Assembly: GCA_037176845.1 (NCBI GenBank)
Contig: JAYKXP010000117.1
Location: 62,001 to 126,000 of the forward strand
From: Paramarasmius palmivorus
Lineage: Eukaryota > Basidiomycota > Agaricomycetes > Agaricales > Marasmiaceae
Length of the DNA: 64,000 bases
Direction: 5' to 3'
Shown here: in pieces, positions 23,469 to 33,107 of the stretch
Layout: each line of letters starts with the position of its first letter
Numbering within the stretch: the first letter of the stretch is position 1
The notes under the pieces: generated by a model
The model's database searches: none
Told to the model about the DNA's origin: nothing
What the model saw: the letters and a program-made list of their open reading frames with translations, nothing else
Made by a program: the position numbers and the translations under genes

Positions 23469-24970
23469 TTATAAGGCGCAAAACCACACAGTAAACAAGA
23501 CCATGCAGAACGCAAATGCTACCCGAGGTCCAAAACCAACCTGAACTGACAGCACAACGCCCACTGATATCCGGCGCCACAAATCATACTTCTCCATGAA
23601 CATCGTCCTGTTAGGGTGAACCTCACAAACAGTCTTGAGGATCCTGAGAAGATTGAGCCGAACGACTGCCTTGGTATTATGTGAGAGCCGATCAACGATA
23701 CGCTTGAAGAACAACGGTGATTTGGTCAGAGCGATCGTGATCGGTGTTGACAATCGGGTTATTTTCAAGAAGAGATCCAGTAGATTCTCAAAGGAGTTGG
23801 CTTTGGCAGTGACAAAGCAGTCAAGTAGAGCGCTGATTGAGTCAGGTTCGATGAGTACATCCTCCACTTGAGCAGTTTCATCTTGCAACCTGTACTTGAC
23901 AATGAGCAATTGTTGTTCGGGATACTATGCACGCCTCACCATGATATGATCAACTCCATAGCACTGACCTGGAAATACGGATCCTCCAAAAGCTTGAGAT
24001 ACGTGCCAAGACCATCATGTTGCCACAATAGCGTCCTACAGCTTTTCCCGGCACTCGCTAGATCACAGAGAATTGGGAGTGCAAACTGCCTCAATGGAGA
24101 TTTGGTCTCGATGACTCTCTGTAAGCAGGGAACGATGCCAGCTTGTGCAGCCTCTTCTTGCCATGACTTGTTCAGCCGACATAGGTTGTAACACGTTTGG
24201 AATATGTGATTCGACATTTCCTGTGGAATCATCAGCCAAATGTTAGCTATGAACAGAACCTTGACGGACAGTGCTATAGGGGCTCGTTGACTGTTCTTTG
24301 AGGATATGGACGAGGATCTCAATGGCGTTGGCATTCTGGAGGACATCCAGAAGTGTGACATTCATCGAAAGGTGCTTGACAGCTTTGAGCATGAGCACGA
24401 GACATTCAGGCTTAAGAAGTTCACAAGCACACAGTGATCCTGGAATACGCTTGTCAGAAAGAGTTGCAATTATGAAACAAAGCAAACATACTTCTCACAA
24501 CCTTGCGCGTTCCCAAGGCATTCCGAACATGGATATCTGACCGGGACACCTGAGAGAACACGAGCAGGATCGGGATAATCTTCTTGTTCATCTCCGTCAA
24601 TGACGGTCCCCGTGATGCCATAACGTTGAGCAACGCTGACGACAATGGGTCTAGCAAGCCCTCTCTGATGAACATTCGACAGAAATCGTTCTTTGTAGTT
24701 GGACTCTGAAGTTCAAACACGCTTCCAATGCTGTTCAATGCATGAACTACCAGCTCTGTTTGCTCAGAGTAGTCCTTGTCCAAAAGCTCGACCAGAGTTT
24801 TGTTTTAAGACCACAACAGCTAGTGGCAGGAAAATTACTCAGTGACTACTCCTAGCATTGGACATCACTTATGAGATCAACATTTGGAGAGTAAGAACTG
24901 AGGTATTGCAGAGTAGGCGAATGAAGTTTGACGCCTCTAATTGACATTCCGAAGGGTACTTCTTTGAGGT
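23469..24970 (-). pseudogene. ARM-repeat half of a septation-network kinase (SepH/Cdc7/Cdc15-like), no kinase domain
   Basis: Minus-strand exons match the C-terminal armadillo-like part of fungal SepH/Cdc7/Cdc15 kinases in order: ECQLEASNFIRLLCNTSVLT (about 24949 down), DYSEQTELVVHALNSIGSVF and DFCRMFIREGLLDPLSSALL, CLVLMLKAVKHLSMNVTLLD, FQTCYNLCRLNKSWQEEAAQ, LLWQHDGLGTYLKLLEDPYF, and LVDRLSHNTKAV-like sequence to about 23550. The intact protein starts septation and cytokinesis through a MAPKKK-type kinase domain. Lesions: no kinase domain within reach upstream; the splice donor after the LQMLIS exon is lost, so the frame ends in TAA at 24869; the next exon is shifted near CCGLK. Later exon junctions still splice correctly. 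It is most likely a partial duplicate of a functional gene elsewhere. Confidence 0.75.
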
Positions 24971-26275
24971 GAAGTCTGAAAAGCAGCTCGGTGATGAATT
25001 ATCCATTTGACAGTAGAGATGATCTTGGCAAAAGATGAGCGTGCTGATATACTGAGCCACAGATGGTTGGATTGTCCATGACAATGTTGTAATCCAGATA
25101 TGCAAGGGTATATCGAGCTAGACAGAGAAACTGTGTGATGGGCCCACTCGGATGATCGTACAGTCTCTACCGCCTCAAATGCATCTGTGGGTCTACGGGT
25201 CTAGTCATAGAGGCACTGTAAGTACTCGATATAACAATAAAAACACAGCCTGCGTACCTGTAACCAGATCTATACCCAGGAGAGCATACAAAGATCTCCC
25301 ATTCGTGTCCTCGTCTTTGGCCTCGTTCTTGTAGAGCTGGTCTGGACGAACGACAGGGATACTAAGGTATCAACCGTGGTGGCCGCTTGCAATACCTGGC
25401 AACCAAAACCTAAGTGCCAGGGAGCTGTATGAGCAGCCCAGGCTATACAGCGTATTCCAGTCTGCTTGGTTGTCTTCATCTGCCCTACACGGGTCAATGA
25501 ACATATCGAGCCGGGAAAATGATGAGGGGAAATAGAAGGGCAAGGTGGAATGATACGAGGAATGATGTTCAGAGTTGTGCTGAACTTGAGCTTGAAGGTT
25601 GATAATCGGTATACGACAGGCTCTATATGCTCTTTTCCGAACCTAACCGTCTACAGCTGAGAACACAACCAACTAAACCAATCCCTCACACATCCTCAAG
25701 ACGACTCATCTCGCTGGTTGCACAACTTTCGCTTTGTCTTCTCTCCTCCTGCCTCTGGTGACCACCTCATACACCCGTTGTCATACCGTCTCTGAGCTTT
25801 GAACAAAGGGATGCAGCGTTCAAGTCCTAGATTTGGCTCTGAGCTGGTACGATTGCGAGCCTGGGCGCTGGTTGATATAGGCTGTGGAAAGGATGCTGAG
25901 GTGTGTGCTTGACATTGAAACTTTGAAGGTAGAATAGCATCACTGGATGGGGATGATGACGCTGGGGCTCTAAACGTACAGGATAAGGGGGATAGTGTGG
26001 CAGTTGAGCATGGGAATGGATAGGAATGGTTGAGGATGCAGAGTGGTATTGAGCGCGAATGTGAAAGGTTGAGGAACCATCAGGATTCGATAGCCTTGTC
26101 TTGAGGAGGTATCTATGTCAATAAAGCATGGTGTTGGTGAGTCGAATGTAGGGAGACAACGTCAGAACGAGTCGGTGGAGAAAGGAGATTGGGGAGGTCC
26201 ATGTTTACGAGTTCGGATTTATCCGGAATCGTTCTTTGTTGGGGTATTGTTACCGTATCCAGTAATTTTTTTGCG

Positions 26276-26384
26276 TGCAGGATTCTCCCATGCTCTAGCT
26301 GAGCGCTCTAGCAGGAGCATGAAGGATTCTCCCATGCCTAGGGTGCTTTTGCCATAGCTGCAGCATGAAGGATTCTCCCACGCC
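26276..26384. repeat. Short imperfect tandem repeat
   Basis: GATTCTCCCAYGC occurs three times; copies 2 and 3 extend to gcatgaaggattctccca and lie 46 bp apart. All are in the same orientation. No function is evident. Confidence 0.6.
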
Positions 26385-26649
26385 TGTCTGTTCAGTACAT
26401 GTCTTCATACTACCAAGCATTAATATCTGTGCGTAAACTTGCCCATACTCTCTGTGTACAATACTCACATTCCAAGGATTAGCATTTTCATGCAATCATC
26501 TCGCAGGCCCAGAAAAACAGACACGAGTATAGTTATTGCCCAAAACAGCCGTGGGAAAGTTCTTGCAACTTTATTCCTCAGGTTTGAAGTTTGGCACACT
26601 TTTGGGACGAACTCGGGCCTGGCAGCGGTAACGATGCCCCACACCTGAC

Positions 26650-27060
26650 TCTTGGATACTAGGTAGTCTTCGTGTACCGTTGAGTGAGGTAGCTGTGTAC
26701 AGAATTATTACTCTGAGCTGCAGTATATGGTTAGAAGAGACAGACTCAGAGATCTTCATACCTATTGTGTTGTAGAGTTTGAGTCAGAGTATGGTAGTTG
26801 TGGAGAAAGAGCGAGCCACACGTGTCGTATGCTTTGCACCTTTTCTTCTGCTAACAAAACAGACACCTCTTGGAATTGTAAATATCAAACAGTCTATAGT
26901 AGTCAAAGCCCAGAGTATGTGTCCAAAATGAAAAGAGTTGACGATGAATAAATTCCAGCTACTGGCAACCACCAGTAGCACAGTATGTAGACAACACCAG
27001 CGTGCTACTCCCTTCCCGCATCAATACCATTCTCGATCTTGGAGACTATCTCGGTGATGT
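26650..27060. repeat. Degenerate dispersed repeat, copy 2 (pairs with 14780-15200)
   Basis: Second member of the pair described at 14.78 kb, same orientation, with the same order of shared blocks. Confidence 0.55.
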
Positions 27061-27119
27061 CAATCCTTCGCGCATTGATTGGTATCCTCTGCTTTGTATT
27101 CCTCTTCGCACTCATACAA

Positions 27120-27260
27120 ATGTAAAAAGCGAAGTTGTATCATGTATTCATTCAACGTGTAATTAGATATCGATACTAGATCCCAGAAGAGATGGAGACT
27201 TTGTGAAGGAGAGTATACATTCGTGTCATGTTAGAATCAGAAAGAGATTGAGGGGAAAGA
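27120..27260. repeat. Degenerate dispersed repeat (pairs with 22470-22630)
   Basis: Second copy of the scrap described at 22.47 kb; both contain a tagatatc...agatcccagaagag core. Confidence 0.5.
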
Positions 27261-27325
27261 AATCATAAAAGATCGTGAGTACTATGCAAAACATCCTCCT
27301 GCGTGGCCGTCAACATTGACTGAAC

Positions 27326-27943
27326 TCAGCGACGTTGCTTGTCGGGCCTTCTGTGTTCAGACGGGATGTGGTCGCCGGTACGCTTACTGCCGCTGTTGGC
27401 ACTCCCAGCGCCGGCAACAACAAGGATATTCTGTATGCTGCGTCCGACGCGCTGATCGGCGAGTTTCGACGGATCCTCCAACGCTTTGCAGAAATAACTG
27501 TATATGTAGTTCCAAGTTTCGAGATCTGCAACGAATAAGTCGTATCTGTAGATCTTGTGGCGTTGGATTCTAGTGGGGTTGTCCTTGTGAGCTGCCTTCA
27601 AAATTTCGTAGTCTTCCCTATCTTCTTCCGTGGGGGGAAAGTCATATCGTACCGCCACCAGATCTTCGAATTCACAGATGTGTTGCTGTAGGGGTCCCAC
27701 AGGGAGTCCGGCACGTTTCATATCCCGTGCCAGGATTCCCCTCTCTTTACCTCCCGACCCACCACTCTCTCGGTTAATGAGGCGGAAGTCAAACCAGAGC
27801 TTCATGAACTTCTCCACTGCATTTGGCGCAATCCCATGCGAGGTATAGTTCAAAGTCAACCAACAAAGCACGTAGAAGAACGACTCCAGGTTGTCAGCAC
27901 GTGTGTGCCGTTTGGCTGTACCGAGGAGTAGTTTTGCTGACAT
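27326..27943 (-). pseudogene. C-terminal fragment of a FunK1-type fungal protein kinase
   Basis: A 205-residue minus-strand frame begins MSAKLLLG and soon has HTRADNLESFFYVLCWLTLN. This corresponds to the FunK1 kinase C-lobe segment that normally follows the RTGT-FMS motif and reads H-DLES-YVLLW. An acceptor site lies just upstream (about 27950), and an exon ending in a GTAAGC donor precedes it. That exon is short, is closed by a stop a few codons back, and no N-lobe or HRD/DFG catalytic motifs follow upstream. FunK1 kinases are an expanded, poorly understood mushroom family. I take this as a truncated copy; a small expressed fragment cannot be excluded. Confidence 0.55.
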
Positions 27944-28359
27944 GAACTGCCATGTACATTGATGAGCATCGTATACGCTCCAACTATTTAAGGACTGGCT
28001 TACCGTTCTTTCTCGCTGCCTGGTCTAGTCAAAGCGCACACTTCCTCGCTGCGAGGATACAGGATAAAAACTGGAGCGTAGTCTTCAGCGGATGTACGAG
28101 TGAAGAATAGAAAGACGCACCTTGTAGGAGACGAATATCGATGAATGTCACTGCGGCTTCTGCGAAGGACTGGAAAGGAGCAACGATTGTTGGAATATCG
28201 GTTGCGGGGGAAGCAAAAGCTCATGCAAGGTTTTCAGATACGTATAAGAATCAGGTATGTACTATTTCCGAGTCGTGTTTCTGTCCATAGATGCTGTGGT
28301 GGACATTGAAGAAAAGAACGAAAAGCAGCCCACGGCAGTCCGAACATGGAGTATTCGCA

Positions 28360-28700
28360 CACGCCTCTTGCATCCTGCTACATACTTCCACAGCGTCTTT
28401 GGTGCGTTCTCTCTTGTTCTTTGTGGGCAATTCTGATCGAATTCTAGATTTATTTGCGGCAAGGCCTATTGTCAACACACATCCGGGATTAGAATGGTTG
28501 CACTCCTTCTAGACCTGTAACGCATCCCTAGTGACGATGACAAGCCTTCATGTAGGCACATGTCATAGGCATAAGTGCATTCCTTCGAACACGTCCATGA
28601 TTCGGGCTGACTGGCAAGCCTGTGACAGGGTGCACCACTCTGCATCCTTGTTTCATTCCTGCTGCCAGGCTACATATAAACGATCTAACTTACACGCGTT
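28360..28700. repeat. Degenerate dispersed repeat, copy 2 (pairs with 18590-18850)
   Basis: Second copy of the segment that forms the upstream region of the 18989 gene. Confidence 0.5.
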
Positions 28701-29074
28701 ACCGGGACACTTCAGTTCTCGATTCAACGGGTGTATTTGTGTTCATCGAGATTCTAATCGTGCTGATACAGCAAGCTTGGGGCTGGGCGTAATGATATCC
28801 AACCTATATTCTGGAACAAACGCAACGGTCAGATTCACCTCTACCACCAAACGGGGAAAAAATTCACACCAAATTCACACCAAATCCAAGCCTAAACACC
28901 TCCTTCACATGTACCTCGACAGAACAGTACACCGATACTCAATATCGCGTCCCATATTAAGGCTGAAGTGGCCGTGTACGCTCCTGTATACGCCCATGAA
29001 CACGCGATACTTAAAACGAATGCGAAGAGACTTACCAACGTTGATAGTGGATTAACTACTCCAAACCTGTTTTC

Positions 29075-29175
29075 CTAATCACCCAATGACACTGAACTTC
29101 CAAGTATTGGGATATGGCCTTTCAAAACGACGTCTACTGGTGTTTCGGCCCCGTAGACATTAGGTTCGCGTGTAT
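29075..29175 (-). pseudogene. Fragment of type II 3-dehydroquinase
   Basis: The minus strand encodes TREPNVYGAETPVDVVLKG, nearly the same as the catalytic-tyrosine segment of the intact gene at 45.65 kb ([19 protein letters not shown]), and DNA similarity continues for about 100 bp. No start, lid histidines or later exons follow. It sits at the end of a longer open frame (to 29644) with no other dehydroquinase similarity, so it looks like a pasted-in scrap. Confidence 0.7.
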
Positions 29176-30245
29176 GAGGATGGGCTGGATGTAAAGATAT
29201 GGCTTGTGTCCGAAGGGTGAGGCCGGTGAGGTATCCGATGGTGAGGGCCTGAAGATCGTAATGGGTGTTTGAGGGTGTAGATTGTGTGGCGTCGTTCTTG
29301 AAGTTTGAGCTGAGTATGACTGCGATGGTAATGTCCTTCGCCAATATCACCCAGGCCAACAACTCTCCCAAAACAACGCACACCCCGCTGACTATCTTCC
29401 TTCTGAGTGTCCTCCAAAAGCTCTCAGTACCATTGTGCCGTATCCTTCTAGATTCCGGATCGAGCGTAATTTGGTTTTCACCCAGGTCGATTTCGGACCT
29501 TTCCCTTTTCATGGAGTTCCATTCCTCGTTAAGATTGCCACCAGGGCGCTGTCGTCCAAAGGCTGAGAAATCATGTCGATGAAAGCGTTTCGTGGTGACG
29601 GGCAAGTGATGGGAATAGGGTGATCCGGTCACGTGTTCGATCAACTCATTTTGCTGCGGTCATACAACTCTACTCGGTTTCCAACTACTTTCCAGTGAAC
29701 GTCCACTCAGCCTCTGCGCTTGAGGTCGTAGACTCTCCTCTCTCGTCCTTGTCGCTCGGTCGGCTGTCGGGATATAATGCCCGTCAAGGATCTCCGGGAT
29801 GCACTGACAGAGATGCAGTAACGCTTCCGCTGCAAAACCTTTTCGCCTGCGGTATGTTACAGGTTCGTCGAACTCAAATTCGCAACGAACATGCTGCCAA
29901 GAGAAAGCATGCCGATTGCAAGGAATCTGATTGGATGAAACCCGGTGGAGACAACGAAAGAAAAGTGCGACTCTCCGGACCATCAATCATCGACTGCGGC
30001 GATTTGCGAGTGTCCGTGAACTCGTCACAGTTGACCTGTGACAACAGAGGGTGATATCTTTCTCCCCTGTGTCTTCATAGTTGCTGCGAGTTTGCGAGTT
30101 GTCGGTCGTCCGATAGTACGCTCCATACGTTGGCCATAATGATCACCGCCTAGCGCAGTACTCCCCTGTTGATCTCTGTTCCATTTGGCGGTATAAAAGC
30201 AACCACAGAATCGCTCGGATTTCTCATCACCTTCCAAATCTCGAC

Positions 30246-31892
30246 ATGAAGTTCTCAGCTCTTCTCTCAGCCGTTGTGCTCGCCTCCGTGGTTTCTGGTA
30301 TGTTCATCCACTCTGCGCAAGTCTTCCTTGAATCTGACAGACCTCCTTTTACCTAGCTCACCCCGAACCTCATGTTCACATCAGCCGCGCTGAGCTCGAC
30401 AGACGTCAGGTAACCCCATTCTTTCATTTTGTATGCCAATGGCTAATAAATTCTTTCAGCTCGCCGCTCGTGAGCGTCATCTCAAGGCTCGTAACTGTGC
30501 TGCCGACATTGCAGCATTCAACGCCAGGCGCAAAGCAAAACGCTCCTTGGCTAAGCGCCAGGAAGCCAGCACCTCTGCTTCAGAGTCTAGCTCGACAACT
30601 GCATCGAGTACATCAAGTGCCGCTGCACCCCATTACACTACTCTTCAAAAGTAAGGCTCAACTTGACTACGAAATACGAAATACTGACATTACCACCGCG
30701 TAGCACGACTTGCGTGTTGGCTCCTGAAGTGACTGAGGGTCCTTACTATATCAATAACGAGCTAGTCAGGCAGAACCTCATCGAAGACCAGCCGTAAGTA
30801 CATCATTTTTCCAATCTGCAACCTTGGCTCATCCTGGCTCATCCTCCCTCTTAGCGGTGTCACCCTTGTTCTCGACATCGGTGTTCTCGATGTTGACACC
30901 TGTACTCCTCTTGACGACGTCTTTGTCGAAATCTGGGCAGGTGAGATACTTCTATATTCTCATTTGTTGATGTATGGTCCTGACATGACTTCTTAGCCAA
31001 CGCTACTGGTGTCTACAGTGGTTACTCTGCCTCGAGCGGTGGAGGTGGAGGTGGAGAAGGTGGCAGCGGGGGCCCTCCTAGCAGTTCAATGTCCGCGGGT
31101 GCCAGCGGTGCCGAGGCTAGCATGACCATGAGCATGCCTTCTGACGGCGGAATGGGCGGTGGTGGTATGGGTGGTGGCTCCGCTGCAATGGCCAGGAACG
31201 AGACCTTCTTGCGTGGAGGCTATACTACCGGCTCTGGAGGTGTCGTCGAACTCACTACCATCTACCCTGGCTTCTACACCGGCAGAACTGCCCACATCCA
31301 CACTATGATCCACATGAACTACAGTACTAATGCTAATGGGTGAGTATTCGCTTTCAAACAGTGTTCGCATTCCCTAACAATACCCGGGCTGTAGTACACT
31401 TTCATCCCATGCCGGAACTCTTCTCCACATCGGCCAAATGTTCTTCAACGAATCCTGGAACGACCAAGTTTACGCCTTGTCTCCCTACACCGAAAACACT
31501 CAGAACACCCGTACTCTCAACGATGCTGATGATATCCTCGAGACCGAGAACACTGATGGTAACAATGCCTACCTCGACTTGGAGATGCTCGGTAGCACCA
31601 TCGAGGACGGTGTCCTTGGATATATCAGTGAGTATCTCTTGTTACATACTTCGCAGCCAATTCATCTGATTCTTTGACTCTCTTAGCCATCGGTGTTAGC
31701 GCCAAAGCATCGTACTCGATCACCAACACCAACTACTTGAACTCGACTGGCTCATCTTCCTCTTCGGATGGTAGCAGCTCTGATTCGACCAGCGGCAATG
31801 GTGACATCAAACTCTTGAGCACGACCGGAGTCTTCACATCGGCTGTTGTTCTCCTCTCTGCCTTCTTCTGCTACAATGTTTTGGGTCATTAA
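30246..31892 (+). CDS. Secreted, probably GPI-anchored intradiol ring-cleavage dioxygenase
   Basis: Eight exons: 30246-30297, 30357-30409, 30460-30650, 30704-30793, 30855-30940, 30997-31339, 31395-31627 and 31687-31892, giving 417 residues. A signal peptide is evident (MKFSALLSAVVLASVVSGAH), followed by a basic segment with possible Kex2 sites (RR, KR). The catalytic part has EGPYY (about 110-114), DTCTPLDDVFVEIWAA, YPGFYTGRTAHIH with the His257-x-His259 iron ligands, and the Tyr ligands near 114 and 251. Such Fe(III) enzymes open catechol-type rings by cleavage between the two hydroxyls. Unusual: a Gly/Ser/Met-rich insert (about 170-225) within the domain, and a Ser-rich C-terminus ending in a hydrophobic tail (FTSAVVLLSAFFCYNVLG), as for a GPI signal. 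Action at the cell surface on lignin- or plant-derived phenolics is an inference. Confidence 0.85.
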
Positions 31893-32176
31893 GCAATGGA
31901 CACGATGGACTACAAGTATCTACAGTAAATACACGTTTGCATAATAAAGACACTCTCATTGGGATTATATCGTCCGAAACGGAAGCGGCCGTTCTCCTGA
32001 TATTACCGTGGTGATGCAGCTTGCAAGTTCAATAACGCGTTCTTGCATGGGGCAAGTCCAGTCCCTTTGGATGTATTTCTGTTATGATGCAATGCTAATG
32101 AATCTGAAATTCCAATGACTATATTTTTAATGTACAGTTGCGATCCATTCTAACCCCAGGTCCATCTTCGTCAAAT

Positions 32177-32771
32177 TCATGAAATCGTGATCTTCTTTGG
32201 CTGGGCCTCTTGGCCAGTCTTTGGGAACGTCACAGTAAGGACGCCGTTGTCCAACGAGGCCTTGATTTCCTCCTCCTGTGAGACAAGTTAGATTACTTTT
32301 CAACTCGAGAGCGGCCGAAAGCTTACCTTCACACCTTGAGGAAGGCGAAGAGTTCGGGAGAATTTGCCGTAGCGACGCTCACGGACAGCGTAGCCATCCT
32401 TCTCGTGTTCTTCAGAGATTTTCGATTCCCCAGAGATAGTGAGTCGTCCATCGTGGATGTCGATTTGCACATCCTCCTTCTTGAGACCGGGTAACTCAAA
32501 TGTCGCGGTTACAATGTTTTTCTCGGCGTCTTCGTGAAGATCCATCCTAAGACCCAAGTCATTATCGCCTCATAATAGCTACTGTAGTAAAAGCGAATAC
32601 TCACCTTGGCTTGAGAGCCTGAGAAACAGCGTTTCCGCTCGAGTTGTTCTGTTGCGCGACTTCGCCAGTCTGCGCAGATGGAGATGACGACGCTCCTCGG
32701 GGACGAGAGAAAAACTCGTCGAAGAATCGGTCAAAGTTGTAGTAGGGCTCGTAATAGTAGATTGAAGACAT
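32177..32771 (-). CDS. Small heat-shock protein, alpha-crystallin (Hsp20) family
   Basis: Exons 32771-32605, 32546-32327 and 32275-32177 give 161 residues. A tyrosine/phenylalanine-rich N-terminus (SIYYYEPYYNFDRFFDEFF) precedes the alpha-crystallin domain: TATFELPGLKKEDVQIDIHD, GRLTISGE, a Tyr/Arg-rich middle, then SRTLRLPQGV and the C-terminal NGVLTVTFPK. Length and layout are those of ordinary fungal Hsp20 chaperones, which form oligomers and hold unfolding proteins without ATP. The gene has a TATA box and a perfect heat-shock element upstream, so heat induction is expected. Confidence 0.92.
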
Positions 32772-32860
32772 TGTGAGCAGAAGAGGTTGTTAGTGGAGGT
32801 GTTTGCGATGCGAGTGTTACTTTCGATTTGACTGCAGAACTGTAGCCTTTGAGTACCGTC

Positions 32861-32868
32861 TTTTATAT
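32861..32868 (-). promoter_or_regulatory. TATA box of the Hsp20 gene
   Basis: The minus strand reads GATATAAAAG about 90 nt upstream of the ATG at 32771. Confidence 0.6.
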
Positions 32869-32970
32869 CTTGCCAGAGTTCCAGTAATTTCTTGAGACAT
32901 CTCGCGTATGACGAGCATGGTGATGGAAATGGAAGAGCCTCGGCTTAGTCGAGCAGTGTTGAAAAATGTC

Positions 32971-32983
32971 GAACGTTCTAGAA
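32971..32983 (-). promoter_or_regulatory. Heat-shock element of the Hsp20 gene
   Basis: GAAcgTTCtaGAA is three perfect alternating nGAAn units, the consensus binding site of a heat-shock factor trimer. It lies 200 nt upstream of the ATG and about 110 nt upstream of the TATA box. Confidence 0.75.
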
Positions 32984-33107
32984 AAAGAGCCTGCCCTAAA
33001 CGCGGCAAGAGGTTCTTAGCTGAGGCTCAGCCGTTCAGCGTGAATTCTAGCTCGAGAGAGGATGTATAAATACTAACGAGAGTGCTAAGTAATAGTAATA
33101 AGCTAAG

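Larger units (their letters stand above)
24971..27325. other. No gene recognised
   Basis: I find no intact exon chain in this stretch. It holds the short repeat at 26276-26384 and the second copy of the degenerate repeat (26650-27060). Confidence 0.4.
27944..30245. other. No intact gene; duplicated scraps
   Basis: The stretch holds copy 2 of a dispersed repeat (28360-28700) and a dehydroquinase fragment (29075-29175). A plus-strand frame at 29620-30054 is open, but it has no recognisable motif and no splice context. The last 150 bp should contain the promoter of the dioxygenase gene that follows. Confidence 0.4.

Noticed and set aside
29620..30054. Plus-strand open frame of 144 codons
   Set aside because: No motif, no splice context, and overlapped by a minus-strand frame of similar length.
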